The position numbers and the translations under genes are program-made. DNA of 64,000 bases from Firmicutes bacterium TM09-10 (GTDB lineage Bacteria > Bacillota > Clostridia > Lachnospirales > Lachnospiraceae). The stretch is taken from contig QUKC01000006.1 in assembly GCA_003481005.1 (NCBI GenBank), forward strand, positions 62,001-126,000, read 5' to 3'. Position 1 is the first letter of the stretch. Each line of letters starts with the position of its first letter. Below the pieces are notes generated by a model. That model ran no database searches, was not told the DNA's origin, and worked only from the letters and a program-made list of their open reading frames with translations. Positions 27,394-35,487 of the stretch are shown here, one piece after another.

Positions 27394-27526
27394 GTGAATC
27401 CTCCTTATATTTGTTGCAGGATGATACCGGTTCTCACAGCTTTTCCGCCCCTGTGATCGCCGTGCCTGCAGGTTCCATCGGCCCATTCCCTTTTCCTTTC
27501 GTCAAAGTACTAGCCAATGTTTAAAT

Positions 27527-27555
27527 ATATTACTATCTTTTTTGCTTTCTGTCAA
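27527..27555 (-). promoter_or_regulatory. promoter of oppA-B-C-D-F (system 1)
   Basis: Minus strand -35 TTGACA (27550-27555), 17-bp spacer, -10 TAATAT (27527-27532). It leaves a leader of about 125 nt before the oppA start, in which no known riboswitch was recognised. Confidence 0.75.
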
Positions 27556-27592
27556 TCCCATTCCGTGTCAAAAATACATTTTTCCGCCACAG

Positions 27593-28243
27593 TCACACAC
27601 GTTTCCACATGTATTTCTTAGCGTTTTTCAGTAGTGCAAGTGCGGCAGCGCCCATGATTACTTCTATTAAAAGGAACGGAATGGAGGACAAAAGTTTGTC
27701 ACTGTGACGCGTTAATTCAGCAAGTTCTCCTATGACGGACACTCCGGCTGCCGCAATGCAGACTCCGCCGCGCAGCGGGATTTTGCACACTGTCTGCTGA
27801 TAAACGTATTCCCGAAGCGGATATTCCTTGCTCCAAAGCCTTGCACATGCCCACGCGAGGCTGCAGGCTGCCGCCAGCTGCACTGCATATGGAAGCAGCA
27901 CGAAAACACTTCCCTGCAGTCCCACCGACGGTACGCAGCCTGCGGCAATCGTCAGCAGGAGGACTGCGATTCCGGCAGCCGCCATCCCGGTGGATTTCTT
28001 TTTCCACTCTTTTTCTGACAGTTCACAGGCATATCGACTGCCCTCGTATTGATAGTCGCCGTTTTGTGTTTTTTTGAAATCGTCCAGATAAGCCTGGCGG
28101 CGGTGAGGCTTTGCGGAAGACCGGGCGTCTGCCTCTTTGGGCGAAGCAGTCCCCGGAGCCTTGGCAGATTTGGATTCCGTAGCTTTAGAAGGCTCCGAGT
28201 CCGTTTTTTTAGGGGGTATATTTTTCTGATGATTTGAAGTCAT
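27593..28243 (-). CDS. four-TM membrane protein of unknown function
   Basis: Not recognised. About 216 residues: a hydrophilic Ser/Ala/Pro/Lys-rich N-terminus of about 50 residues, a middle segment DDFKKTQNGDYQYEGSRYAC, then four hydrophobic helices (MAAAGIAVLLLTIAAGCVP, VLLPYAVQLAAACSLAWAC, GGVCIAAAGVSVIGELAEL, IPFLLIEVIMGAAALALL). The start at 28243 is chosen because AAAGGATGG lies 8 nt upstream; two earlier in-frame starts lack spacing. It lies between the HTH protein gene and the system 1 importer and is probably monocistronic. Confidence 0.65.
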   Translation of the reverse strand: MTSNHQKNIPPKKTDSEPSKATESKSAKAPGTASPKEADARSSAKPHRRQAYLDDFKKTQNGDYQYEGSRYACELSEKEWKKKSTGMAAAGIAVLLLTIAAGCVPSVGLQGSVFVLLPYAVQLAAACSLAWACARLWSKEYPLREYVYQQTVCKIPLRGGVCIAAAGVSVIGELAELTRHSDKLLSSIPFLLIEVIMGAAALALLKNAKKYMWKRV

Positions 28244-28379
28244 GTTGAAATCCATCCTTTGTTTTGATTTTATCATTGCAATTCCTTGCTGTCATTTATT
28301 AGTAATTCTATAGTTGACAAGATCATTTTTTTATTTTATCATAACCATATGAAACGGGTTTTGTGACCGTGAGACTGAC

Positions 28380-29111
28380 TCAGAGCAGTCCAGACGGGGT
28401 GCTCGTTTCTTTTTTTGTTCTGATTATGTCATATAAGTATAATTTTCCATCTGCATCATGGCGTACTAACATTTTTACCGTATAAATATTGTACCGTTCC
28501 AAATCTTCATTCTGGTCATAAACAGGAATTCCAAATCTGACATCGTAACGATACCATCCGTTTTGTGCCCGGGTTCCATGCTTATTCTCATGATCTTCTG
28601 ACATGCTTTTATTGGTTGCCGTCCTGATCAATTCCCCAATCGCCTGTGCGGCATTTGCTTTTGCCTTTGCATTCGCGCCGGATAATTTTTCAGAATCTCT
28701 TGAATGGGCAAATTCATCCGGAAAATCTTTTCCTATGTAAATTTTGTCCGAATATGCTTCAATTTCATAATATTTTTTCACATATTCCCTTAAATATTTC
28801 TCTACTTCATCCCACTTAATTTTCCTTTTCCCCCTAAACCGAATGTCATTTATAATGACGATATTCTTTCCATCAACATCCCGGACAATCGAAATCTTTC
28901 CATCCTCCGACTGCATCTTTGGCAGGAGTTGTTCTTTTTCTTTTGTTTTTTCATGATAATACATCAATCGCAGCAAATATCCCGGCATTTCCCGATGTCC
29001 CAGCTCCCATTCCTGCACTGTTCTGTACGGGATCCCGAAATATTCCGCAAACTCTCTGCGGTTCATGCCAGTTTCCTGCCGAAGCTTCAATAATATTTCT
29101 TTTTTCTCCAC
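28380..29111 (-). CDS. HTH protein with C-terminal polyvalent-protein-like (LPD3-like) domain
   Basis: Residues 1-55 form an XRE/Cro-type helix-turn-helix (TGMNRREFAEYFGIPYRTVQEWELG). Residues about 70-243 contain DKIYIGKDFPDEFAHSRDS, AKAKANAAQAIGELIRTATNKS, NGWYRYDVRFGIPVY and VRHDADGKLYLYDIIRTKKET. From memory these match a domain that occurs inside large polyvalent proteins of phages and conjugative elements (LPD3-like); this needs a search. The GTG at 29111 is chosen because AAGGAG lies 6 nt upstream; a TTG seven codons earlier sits inside the operator. Isolated gene with its own palindromic operator. Confidence 0.7.
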   Translation of the reverse strand: MEKKEILLKLRQETGMNRREFAEYFGIPYRTVQEWELGHREMPGYLLRLMYYHEKTKEKEQLLPKMQSEDGKISIVRDVDGKNIVIINDIRFRGKRKIKWDEVEKYLREYVKKYYEIEAYSDKIYIGKDFPDEFAHSRDSEKLSGANAKAKANAAQAIGELIRTATNKSMSEDHENKHGTRAQNGWYRYDVRFGIPVYDQNEDLERYNIYTVKMLVRHDADGKLYLYDIIRTKKETSTPSGLL

Positions 29112-29123
29112 CGCCGTCTCCTT

Positions 29124-29167
29124 TATACTCAATGAGTATATTTTATCACACTTTTTTCAAATGGCAA
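29124..29167 (-). promoter_or_regulatory. promoter and palindromic operator of the HTH gene
   Basis: Minus strand -35 TTGCCA (29162-29167), 16-bp spacer, -10 TAAAAT (29140-29145). A 17-bp perfect palindrome with arms TATACTCA / TGAGTATA (29124-29140) sits at the expected transcription start, suggesting autorepression by the XRE-type protein. Confidence 0.65.
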
Positions 29168-29190
29168 CCTCCAGTTTCCGGGAGCAAAAA

Positions 29191-29229
29191 AACCGGCAGA
29201 CATTTTTCAATGTCCGCCGGTTCTCTTTT
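29191..29229. terminator. bidirectional terminator after oppA2
   Basis: Stem AACCGGCAGACATT (29191-29204) with AATGTCCGCCGGTT (29209-29222), flanked by A7 on the left and TTTTTT on the right. On the minus strand it ends the system 2 importer operon. Confidence 0.85.
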
Positions 29230-29234
29230 TTATG

Positions 29235-29269
29235 ACAATAGAATGCTCGCAGAGCGCGCATTCTATTTT
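29235..29269 (-). repeat. 35-bp palindromic 3'-UTR element (after oppA2)
   Basis: Minus strand arms AAAATAGAATGC and GCATTCTATTGT around GCGCTCTGCGA, followed by CAT and the terminator at 29222. It lies 42 nt after the oppA2 stop. Confidence 0.85.
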
Positions 29270-29311
29270 TATGCAATTTTCACCGCTATGCAATGTGCCG
29301 CAGCAATTAAC

Positions 29312-31102
29312 TTATCTGCCGAACTGCATATCGTTGTTGCCGGAAGTGGTCTCCCACATTTCAAGCATGTTGATCGGATCGTTGTAGTCTGCCAGCCAGC
29401 CTTCACGAGCGAAGTCGAACTGACCGTCTTTTCTCTCGTTCAGGAATACGGACCACTCACGAGTCTCAACGGTTACGTTGATACCGATCATAGCGAAATC
29501 CTGCTGGATTGCTTCACCGATCTTAACATTACCTTCGGAATCGTTGGTCAGGTAAGTCATGTTGATCGGGGTATTTGCGGAAAGCATGCCGCTTTCATCG
29601 AATTCATAGCCAGCGCTCTTTAACAGCTCGATTGCTTTCTCTGTGTTGCCCTCCATATCAGTAGGATTGAAGTAACCAACGTTCTCTTCATCCGGATAGG
29701 TGTAAGCGTCATCATTTGCTCTGAACTCACCGCCATTGCCATCGCTCATGCCGGTAGGAATGAAGGTGTTGGCAACTTCCTGGTTTGCCTGTGCGATCGC
29801 GTCAACGATATACTGACGGTCGATCAGCAGGGTGAATGCTTCTCTCATTGCTGCAGCCTCTTCAACCGTCTTGCCTGCAAACAGCTCGCTGTTTACATTG
29901 AAACCGCAGTAGTAAGTTCCCAGAGTAGGGATCTTGTGATATTCAGGGGTATCCTTAACGGTAGCCATCATATCGGTAGGAATGGTATCTGCAAACTGCA
30001 GGGAGCCATCCTGGAATGCATTGTAAATTGCTGTGTCATCAGAGCTCAGCATGAAGTTGATCTTTGTCAGGGAAACCTTGTCAGCAGCCCAGTAGTTGGG
30101 GTTGGGCTCATAGGTCATGGACTCGTTATGCTTCCACTCGGTCAGTACGAACGGGCCGCTGCCTACGAAACCAGCTTCCAGTGCCCATGCACCGGGGTTG
30201 GTGTCAGCGCCGTCAGCAGCTTCTACAGCCTGCTGGGGTACAGGATAAAAAGCAGGGAATGCGCACAGGTCAAGGAAATATGCGCAAGGTGCGTTCAGAT
30301 GAGCAGTAAAGGTCTTGCCGTCTTCGCTTGCTTCGATATCCAGAGTGCCGTCATCCTTAGTTGCAAATACGGAGCACAGGTAAGAATAGTCAGCAGCTGT
30401 GTTTTCATCTGCCAGACGGTTCCAGCTATACAGAACGTCATTTGCATCCAGAGCTTCGCCGTCAGACCATTTTAAGCCATCCTTCATCGTGAAGGTATAG
30501 GTCATACCGTCTTCGCTCATTTCATAGGAATCTGCCAGTTCAGGAACCAGCTGACCGTTCTCATCGTATGCGAACAAGCCGGAGAAGTTCAGGATTGCCA
30601 GGCATGCACCGTCAACAGTAGAGTTCAGAGCGGGATCCAGCTTGTCAGGCTCAGATGCAATCTGAAGATCCAGGGTGTTGGTAGGAGTCTTTGCAAAACC
30701 GAAGTACTTAAAGCCGAACAGGTTGGAATAGATGTTCTCTACATCGGTCTTCTGCAGGTAGCTGTCGTTGTAGTAGTACAGCGGAACAACTGCCCAGGTG
30801 TTCATCAGCTCGTCCTCAGCCTCATGCATCAGCGCTTCACGCTTTACAAGATCTGTCTCCGATCTGATCGCAGCGATTCTTGCATCATAATCCTCCCATG
30901 CCGGAGCAGCTTCGCTGCTGGGTCCATGCTCACCGGTTGCTGCTGCAGTGTCTGCTGCTTCAGTGGATTCTGCTGCAGCGGTGTCTGCTGCTTCTTCTGT
31001 TGTTGCTGCAGGAGCGCTTGTATCAGCTGCTGTGGAACCACAAGCTGCCAAAGAAGCGGTCATGCAAGCTGCCAGCACAAGTGCCAGATACTTCTTTTTC
31101 AT
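29312..31102 (-). CDS. oppA: peptide-binding lipoprotein OppA (system 2), apparently circularly permuted
   Basis: SBP family 5 lipoprotein with lipobox LAAC (cysteine 21) and an Ala/Thr/Glu-rich linker to residue 66. Residues about 68-138 read WEDYDARIAAIRSETD, HEAEDELMNTWAVVPLYYYN and NLFGFKYFGFA, which is the usual C-terminal tail of OppA-type proteins. The usual N-terminus (LDLQIASEPDKLDPALNS) only begins near 142, and the protein stops at YNDPINMLEMWETTSGNND + MQFGR, exactly where the tail would normally follow. So the fold appears complete but permuted. Start follows AAAGGAGG. Last gene of oppB-C-D-F-A. Confidence 0.9.
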   Translation of the reverse strand: MKKKYLALVLAACMTASLAACGSTAADTSAPAATTEEAADTAAAESTEAADTAAATGEHGPSSEAAPAWEDYDARIAAIRSETDLVKREALMHEAEDELMNTWAVVPLYYYNDSYLQKTDVENIYSNLFGFKYFGFAKTPTNTLDLQIASEPDKLDPALNSTVDGACLAILNFSGLFAYDENGQLVPELADSYEMSEDGMTYTFTMKDGLKWSDGEALDANDVLYSWNRLADENTAADYSYLCSVFATKDDGTLDIEASEDGKTFTAHLNAPCAYFLDLCAFPAFYPVPQQAVEAADGADTNPGAWALEAGFVGSGPFVLTEWKHNESMTYEPNPNYWAADKVSLTKINFMLSSDDTAIYNAFQDGSLQFADTIPTDMMATVKDTPEYHKIPTLGTYYCGFNVNSELFAGKTVEEAAAMREAFTLLIDRQYIVDAIAQANQEVANTFIPTGMSDGNGGEFRANDDAYTYPDEENVGYFNPTDMEGNTEKAIELLKSAGYEFDESGMLSANTPINMTYLTNDSEGNVKIGEAIQQDFAMIGINVTVETREWSVFLNERKDGQFDFAREGWLADYNDPINMLEMWETTSGNNDMQFGR

Positions 31103-31199
31103 AATGTCTTCCTCCTTTAAAGATAGATAATGAAAAATAATATATACCCAAACAGTCCGCTAAATCTGCGTCCTGTCCAAGCGTCAAAATTACTGCCGG

Positions 31200-32180
31200 T
31201 TATTTATTCCAGCATGCTACCTGATGTCCGTTGCCGCGATCTGTCAAGGACGGGCACTCCTGTGCGCACTTTTCCGTGGCATAGCGACATCTGGTACGGA
31301 ATGCACAGCCGCTTGGCATGTGCAGAGGGCTCGGGACATCCCCTTCGAGAACGATTCTCTGCCGTTCCTTTGCCATCTTCGGATCCGGATAGGGAACTGC
31401 ACTTAAAAGAGACTGTGTATAAGGATGCATGGGATTGTCATTTAATTCATTGGAATCTGCGATCTCCACGATCCTGCCCAGATACATTACTGCAATTCTG
31501 TCAGAAATGTGATGGACAACCAGCAGGTCATGGGCAATGAACAGATAGGCAACTCCCAGCTTCTCCTGCAACTCCTCAAACATGTTAATCACCTGTGCCT
31601 GAATGGAAACATCCAGTGCACTGACTGCTTCGTCACAGACGATAAATCTCGGATTGGTGGCAAGTGCTCTCGCAATACCGATACGCTGTCTCTGACCGCC
31701 GGAAAACTCATGTGCATAACGGGTTGCATGCTCTGCATTCAAACCGACCAGTTCCATCAGATGCAGGATCTTGTCTCTTCTTTCCCCTCTGGAGGTGTAA
31801 AGCTTGTGGACATCCAGAGGCTCGCCGATGATATCTTCGACTGTCATACGAGGATTTAAGGAAGAATAGGGATCCTGGAACACCATCTGCATCTGCCTGC
31901 GCATATGCCCTATGCTCTTTTCATCCACTCTCTCCCCATCGAAAAAGACGTCACCGGAGGTCGGTGTATACAGACGCAGCAGAGATCTCCCTACTGTCGT
32001 CTTGCCGCAGCCGGATTCTCCTACCAGACCGAGAGTTTCCCCCGGCTTGATGGAAAAGGATACGCCGTCCACCGCTTTTAAGGGTGTGGTTTTCATAAAT
32101 CCGGTTTTGATCGGGAAATACTGCTTTAAATCCCGTACCTCCACCAGATATTCGCTTTTGTTTTTTACTTCTTCGCTCAC
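31200..32180 (-). CDS. oppF: peptide ABC importer ATPase OppF (system 2)
   Basis: 326 residues. Walker [17 protein letters not shown], signature [15 protein letters not shown], Walker [15 protein letters not shown] (alanine instead of the usual proline after DE), and C-terminal [21 protein letters not shown]. Overlaps the oppD2 stop by 4 nt. About 97 nt separate it from oppA2. Confidence 0.95.
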   Translation of the reverse strand: MSEEVKNKSEYLVEVRDLKQYFPIKTGFMKTTPLKAVDGVSFSIKPGETLGLVGESGCGKTTVGRSLLRLYTPTSGDVFFDGERVDEKSIGHMRRQMQMVFQDPYSSLNPRMTVEDIIGEPLDVHKLYTSRGERRDKILHLMELVGLNAEHATRYAHEFSGGQRQRIGIARALATNPRFIVCDEAVSALDVSIQAQVINMFEELQEKLGVAYLFIAHDLLVVHHISDRIAVMYLGRIVEIADSNELNDNPMHPYTQSLLSAVPYPDPKMAKERQRIVLEGDVPSPLHMPSGCAFRTRCRYATEKCAQECPSLTDRGNGHQVACWNK

Positions 32181-33178
32181 TGTCTGCCTCCTTTTTCTTC
32201 CTCCATGGCTGCCTTTACGTTCAGCCAGCAGGATGCGAAATGACCGTCAGGCATTTGCATTTCCGGCGGCTGCTCTTCGATACAGATCTTCATCGCTTCC
32301 TCGCAGCGCGGGCAAAATGCACAGCCCTTTGGCATATTTAAGAGGTTGATCGGTGTTCCCGGAATCGGGATAAGCTTTTCGCCGATTCTGTCCACATTCG
32401 GAATGGAACGCAGCAGACCTTTCGTATATTCATGGTGCGGACGGTAGAAAATGTCTTCTGCCGTACCTCTTTCACAGACTCTTCCGCCGTACATAACGAT
32501 AATTTCATCGCACATGTCCGCGATAACACCAAGATCATGGGTTACCATGATGATTGCCATGCCGAGCTTTTTCTGCAGGGACTGCATCAGCTCCAGGATC
32601 TGTGCCTGGATCGTAACATCCAGGGCGGTCGTAGGTTCGTCTGCGATCAGGATATCAGGCTCACAGGCCAGCGCCATTGCGATCATGACACGCTGGCGCA
32701 TACCTCCGGATAATTCGTAGGGGTACTGCTTCACACGCTTTTCCGGTTCGTTGACACCAACCAGAGTCAGCATCTCAATGGCTCTTGCTTCCGCCTCTTT
32801 CCCTTTTCTGTCCGTGTGAAGTTCGATGGCCTCCTTTAACTGGTTGCCCACCGTAAATACCGGATTTAAGCTCGTCATAGGATCCTGGAAAATAATAGAA
32901 CAGCATTTTCCACGGAACTCCCGCATCTGCTTTTCAGAGAATGCTGCAATATCCTGTCCTTTGTAGAGGATTTTGCCTTCTGTAATGCGGCCGTTCTTTT
33001 CCAGAATACGCATAATGGAATACGCGGTTACGGATTTGCCGGAACCGGATTCGCCTACAATACCGAGGATTTTGCCTTTTTCCAGGTTAAATGTAACACC
33101 GTTGACTGCCTTGACCTCTCCCTTGTCTGTGTGGAAGGAGGTATGCAGATTCTGCACGGAAAGGATATTCTCACTCAT
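32177..33178 (-). CDS. oppD: peptide ABC importer ATPase OppD (system 2)
   Basis: 333 residues, standard length with no N-terminal extension, unlike system 1. Walker [17 protein letters not shown], signature [15 protein letters not shown], Walker [15 protein letters not shown], tail [15 protein letters not shown]. Starts 4 nt after oppC2. Confidence 0.95.
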   Translation of the reverse strand: MSENILSVQNLHTSFHTDKGEVKAVNGVTFNLEKGKILGIVGESGSGKSVTAYSIMRILEKNGRITEGKILYKGQDIAAFSEKQMREFRGKCCSIIFQDPMTSLNPVFTVGNQLKEAIELHTDRKGKEAEARAIEMLTLVGVNEPEKRVKQYPYELSGGMRQRVMIAMALACEPDILIADEPTTALDVTIQAQILELMQSLQKKLGMAIIMVTHDLGVIADMCDEIIVMYGGRVCERGTAEDIFYRPHHEYTKGLLRSIPNVDRIGEKLIPIPGTPINLLNMPKGCAFCPRCEEAMKICIEEQPPEMQMPDGHFASCWLNVKAAMEEEKGGRQ

Positions 33179-33182
33179 GTTC

Positions 33183-34265
33183 TTACCTCCTTAATTTCGG
33201 GTCAAATGCATCCCGCAGGCCATCGCCCAACAGGTTGAATGCCAGGGTGATCAGACAGATCATGCCGGCAGGGAATAACAGTTTGTAGGGATACTGGGTG
33301 ATTCCGGCTCTTGCCTCGTTTGCAAGGGAACCAAGAGACGGCATCGGAGCCTGCACGCCCAGACCGATAAAGCTTAAGAAGCTCTCTGTAAAGATCGCAG
33401 ACGGAATCTGCAGCGCTGCTGCAATGATGATAACGCTGACGATATTGGGCAGGATGTGACGGCGGATAATTCTGGAATCCTTCGCACCGCTGACTCTCGC
33501 CGCCAGAATGTATTCATTCTGTTTTACGGTCAGAATCTGACCGCGGACCATACGCGCCATGCCGGTCCAGTACAGCAGAGCAAATACGATAAACATGGAG
33601 ATCATGTTGGTACCGATCTTCTGCAGCGCCGGAAATGCGTCGACATTGATAATCTCACGCAGTACGACAGACAGAAGAACCACCATCAGCATATCCGGCA
33701 GGGAATAAATGATGTCCACGATACGCATCATCACCATATCCACCTTGCCGCCGAAATAACCGGAAACACTTCCGTACACAACGCCGATCAAAAGGACGAT
33801 CACTGCTGCAAACAGACCTACCGTCAGAGAAACCCGGGTTCCGTAAATCACACGGATGAAATAATCCCGTCCCATGCTGTCCGTTCCCATGATGTGAGGG
33901 AACACTTCTCCGCCCTCTGCCATATAGGCCAGCTCTTTTTCGGAATAGGTAAAGGGTGCCATGTTGCCCGCCGTCTTATCACGGCTGCCATTTACGGTAA
34001 TGATCTGGGAATATTTATAAGGTACCACATGGGGTACGATCAGAATCATTGCAATAATGACGATCAGGGCAATCATACTGCCAACTGCCAGCGGATTTTT
34101 CATCAGCTTGCGTATACCATCTTTAAAGAAGGATACCGATTCGCTCATAACATCCTGCTGTCTTTTTTCTTCATCGGTTGCTTTTTCAAATTTTTTCAGA
34201 TCCACCTGAAAGCTCAAAGGAGATTTCTTGGGCATCTGATCCACGCTATTGGTTTCGCTGCTCAT
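33183..34265 (-). CDS. oppC: peptide ABC importer permease OppC (system 2)
   Basis: 360 residues. A hydrophilic N-terminal stretch of about 60 residues precedes TM1 (LAVGSMIALIVIIAMILIV); the TM1-TM2 linker is moderately long (about 60 residues). HIMGTDSMGRDYFIRVIYGTRVS and the EAA loop ARVSGAKDSRIIRRHILPN are canonical; C-terminus GDGLRDAFDPKLRR. The ATG at 34265 follows AGGAGGAA 4-5 nt upstream; an open 48-codon extension overlapping oppB2 is rejected. Confidence 0.94.
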   Translation of the reverse strand: MSSETNSVDQMPKKSPLSFQVDLKKFEKATDEEKRQQDVMSESVSFFKDGIRKLMKNPLAVGSMIALIVIIAMILIVPHVVPYKYSQIITVNGSRDKTAGNMAPFTYSEKELAYMAEGGEVFPHIMGTDSMGRDYFIRVIYGTRVSLTVGLFAAVIVLLIGVVYGSVSGYFGGKVDMVMMRIVDIIYSLPDMLMVVLLSVVLREIINVDAFPALQKIGTNMISMFIVFALLYWTGMARMVRGQILTVKQNEYILAARVSGAKDSRIIRRHILPNIVSVIIIAAALQIPSAIFTESFLSFIGLGVQAPMPSLGSLANEARAGITQYPYKLLFPAGMICLITLAFNLLGDGLRDAFDPKLRR

Positions 34266-34279
34266 TGCTTCCTCCTTTC

Positions 34280-35191
34280 TTATTCCAGTGTGATTCTGGG
34301 GTCGATCAGCTTGTAAACGATATCGGTAATCAACGTCATCGTAACCATCAGGGTTGCCAGGAAAATCGTCGTACCCATGATCATCGGATAATCGCGGTTT
34401 GTAATACATTCTACGAACTTGGAGCCGAGACCGCCGATCGTAAAGATGGACTCTACAACGAGAGAACCGGTCAGGATGGAGGCTGTCATCGGACCGACAT
34501 AGGTAATAACCGGAATCAGGGCATTTCTCAGGGTGTGCTTAAAAATGACCTTCCACTGTGCCACTCCCTTCGCCCGTGCGGTACGGACATAGTCCTGACC
34601 CAGTGCATCCAGCATACTCGTCTTGGTCAGTCGGGTGATGTAGGCCATGGGATATGCAGCAAGGGCAATCACCGGCAGCACGTAGTTCTGACTGGAGGAG
34701 CTCCATACCGGAATCCATTTCAGTCGAATACAGAACACCAGCAAAAGCAGGGTACCCAGTACAAAGCTGGGAAGAGAAGTAAACAGTGTGGAGAAAAAGA
34801 TGATCAGTCTGTCCGGCAGCCTGTTTCTGGTCAGAGCCGCGATGCTTCCCAGCACTACGCCGGAAATCAATGCTACCAAAACTGCCATGCCGCCAAGCTT
34901 TGCAGACACTCCAAACGAATTGAAGATCGTCGTTTTAATCTCTCTGCCGGTCTTTGCGGAAACGCCGAAATCACCGTGCAGCAAATTGTTCAGGTATAAA
35001 AAGAACTGCTCCCAGACAGGCTTATCCAGATTAAAGCGCTGTTCCAGAACGCGTCTCACCTCATCTGAGATTGCTTTCTCTCCATCGAAAGGACCGCCGG
35101 GAATTGCGTTCATCGCAAAAAACGTAATGGCACAGACAATGAACACGGTCAGGATCGCAAGCAGTACTCTCTTCACAACATACTTTGTCAA
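34280..35191 (-). CDS. oppB: peptide ABC importer permease OppB (system 2)
   Basis: 303 residues, six TM segments. N-terminus TKYVVKRVLLAILTVFIVC and FFAMNAIPGGPF are family signatures; EAA loop RTARAKGVAQWKVIFKHTLRNALIP; C-terminus IVYKLIDPRI. The start is TTG at 35191, 9 nt after AAAAGGAG; there is no ATG alternative. First gene of the system 2 operon, behind a leader with a terminator-like hairpin. Confidence 0.95.
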   Translation of the reverse strand: MTKYVVKRVLLAILTVFIVCAITFFAMNAIPGGPFDGEKAISDEVRRVLEQRFNLDKPVWEQFFLYLNNLLHGDFGVSAKTGREIKTTIFNSFGVSAKLGGMAVLVALISGVVLGSIAALTRNRLPDRLIIFFSTLFTSLPSFVLGTLLLLVFCIRLKWIPVWSSSSQNYVLPVIALAAYPMAYITRLTKTSMLDALGQDYVRTARAKGVAQWKVIFKHTLRNALIPVITYVGPMTASILTGSLVVESIFTIGGLGSKFVECITNRDYPMIMGTTIFLATLMVTMTLITDIVYKLIDPRITLE

Positions 35192-35274
35192 ATGTCAACA
35201 CTCCTTTTCTTTCGCACATCCGTCCGGTAAATACACTTATTCGCTACAGGCGGACATTATGCTTAAATAAAAAT

Positions 35275-35325
35275 CCCGGGCAACAAGACCCTCCTTTGGG
35301 TTCGTTACCTGCCGGGCTTTTTTTA
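35275..35325 (-). promoter_or_regulatory. terminator-like leader hairpin before oppB2 (putative attenuator)
   Basis: Minus strand: CCCG, a 3-nt bulge, GGTAACGA and ACCC pair with GGGT, a 1-nt bulge, TTGTTGCC and CGGG, followed by ATTTTTATTT. It lies only about 20 nt after the predicted transcription start, ahead of the first gene, so it would act as premature terminator. No known riboswitch class was recognised. The plus strand also has a T run after the stem. Confidence 0.6.
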
Positions 35326-35334
35326 TTGGTAAAA

Positions 35335-35363
35335 ACTATATCATAATTTTCTGCTTCTTTCAA
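35335..35363 (-). promoter_or_regulatory. promoter of the system 2 importer operon
   Basis: Minus strand -35 TTGAAA (35358-35363), 17-bp spacer, -10 TATAGT (35335-35340), downstream of the pepF terminator. Confidence 0.75.
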
Positions 35364-35399
35364 GTATTTTTTTCGTTTTATCATGTCGAAATAATTTCC

Positions 35400-35439
35400 A
35401 AAAAAAACGACCGGAATTTTATTTTTCCGGTCGTTTTTC
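35400..35439. terminator. terminator after pepF
   Basis: Perfect stem ACGACCGGAA (35407-35416) / TTCCGGTCGT (35425-35434), flanked by eight A on the left and TTTT on the right; on the minus strand it ends pepF 54 nt after its stop. Confidence 0.85.
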
Positions 35440-35487
35440 ACAAAATTCATCCTGTTTTGAGGGTGCTTTCTCCCTGTTGACTGCTGT

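Noticed and set aside
27394..27526. Riboswitch in the 125-nt oppA1 leader
   Set aside because: Some GC-rich pairing but no recognised consensus and no terminator.
29312..31102. Simple C-terminal truncation or frameshift of oppA2
   Set aside because: The missing tail is present at the N-terminus in the same reading frame, and no continuation of the tail is found downstream of the stop, so permutation explains the data better than truncation.
35192..35340. Possible T-box or known riboswitch before oppB2
   Set aside because: No AGGGTGGNACCGCG box, no specifier loop, and no match to riboswitch consensus sequences I know.
35244..35450. 68-codon minus-strand frame before oppB2
   Set aside because: It runs through two terminator hairpins and a promoter; no good ribosome site.
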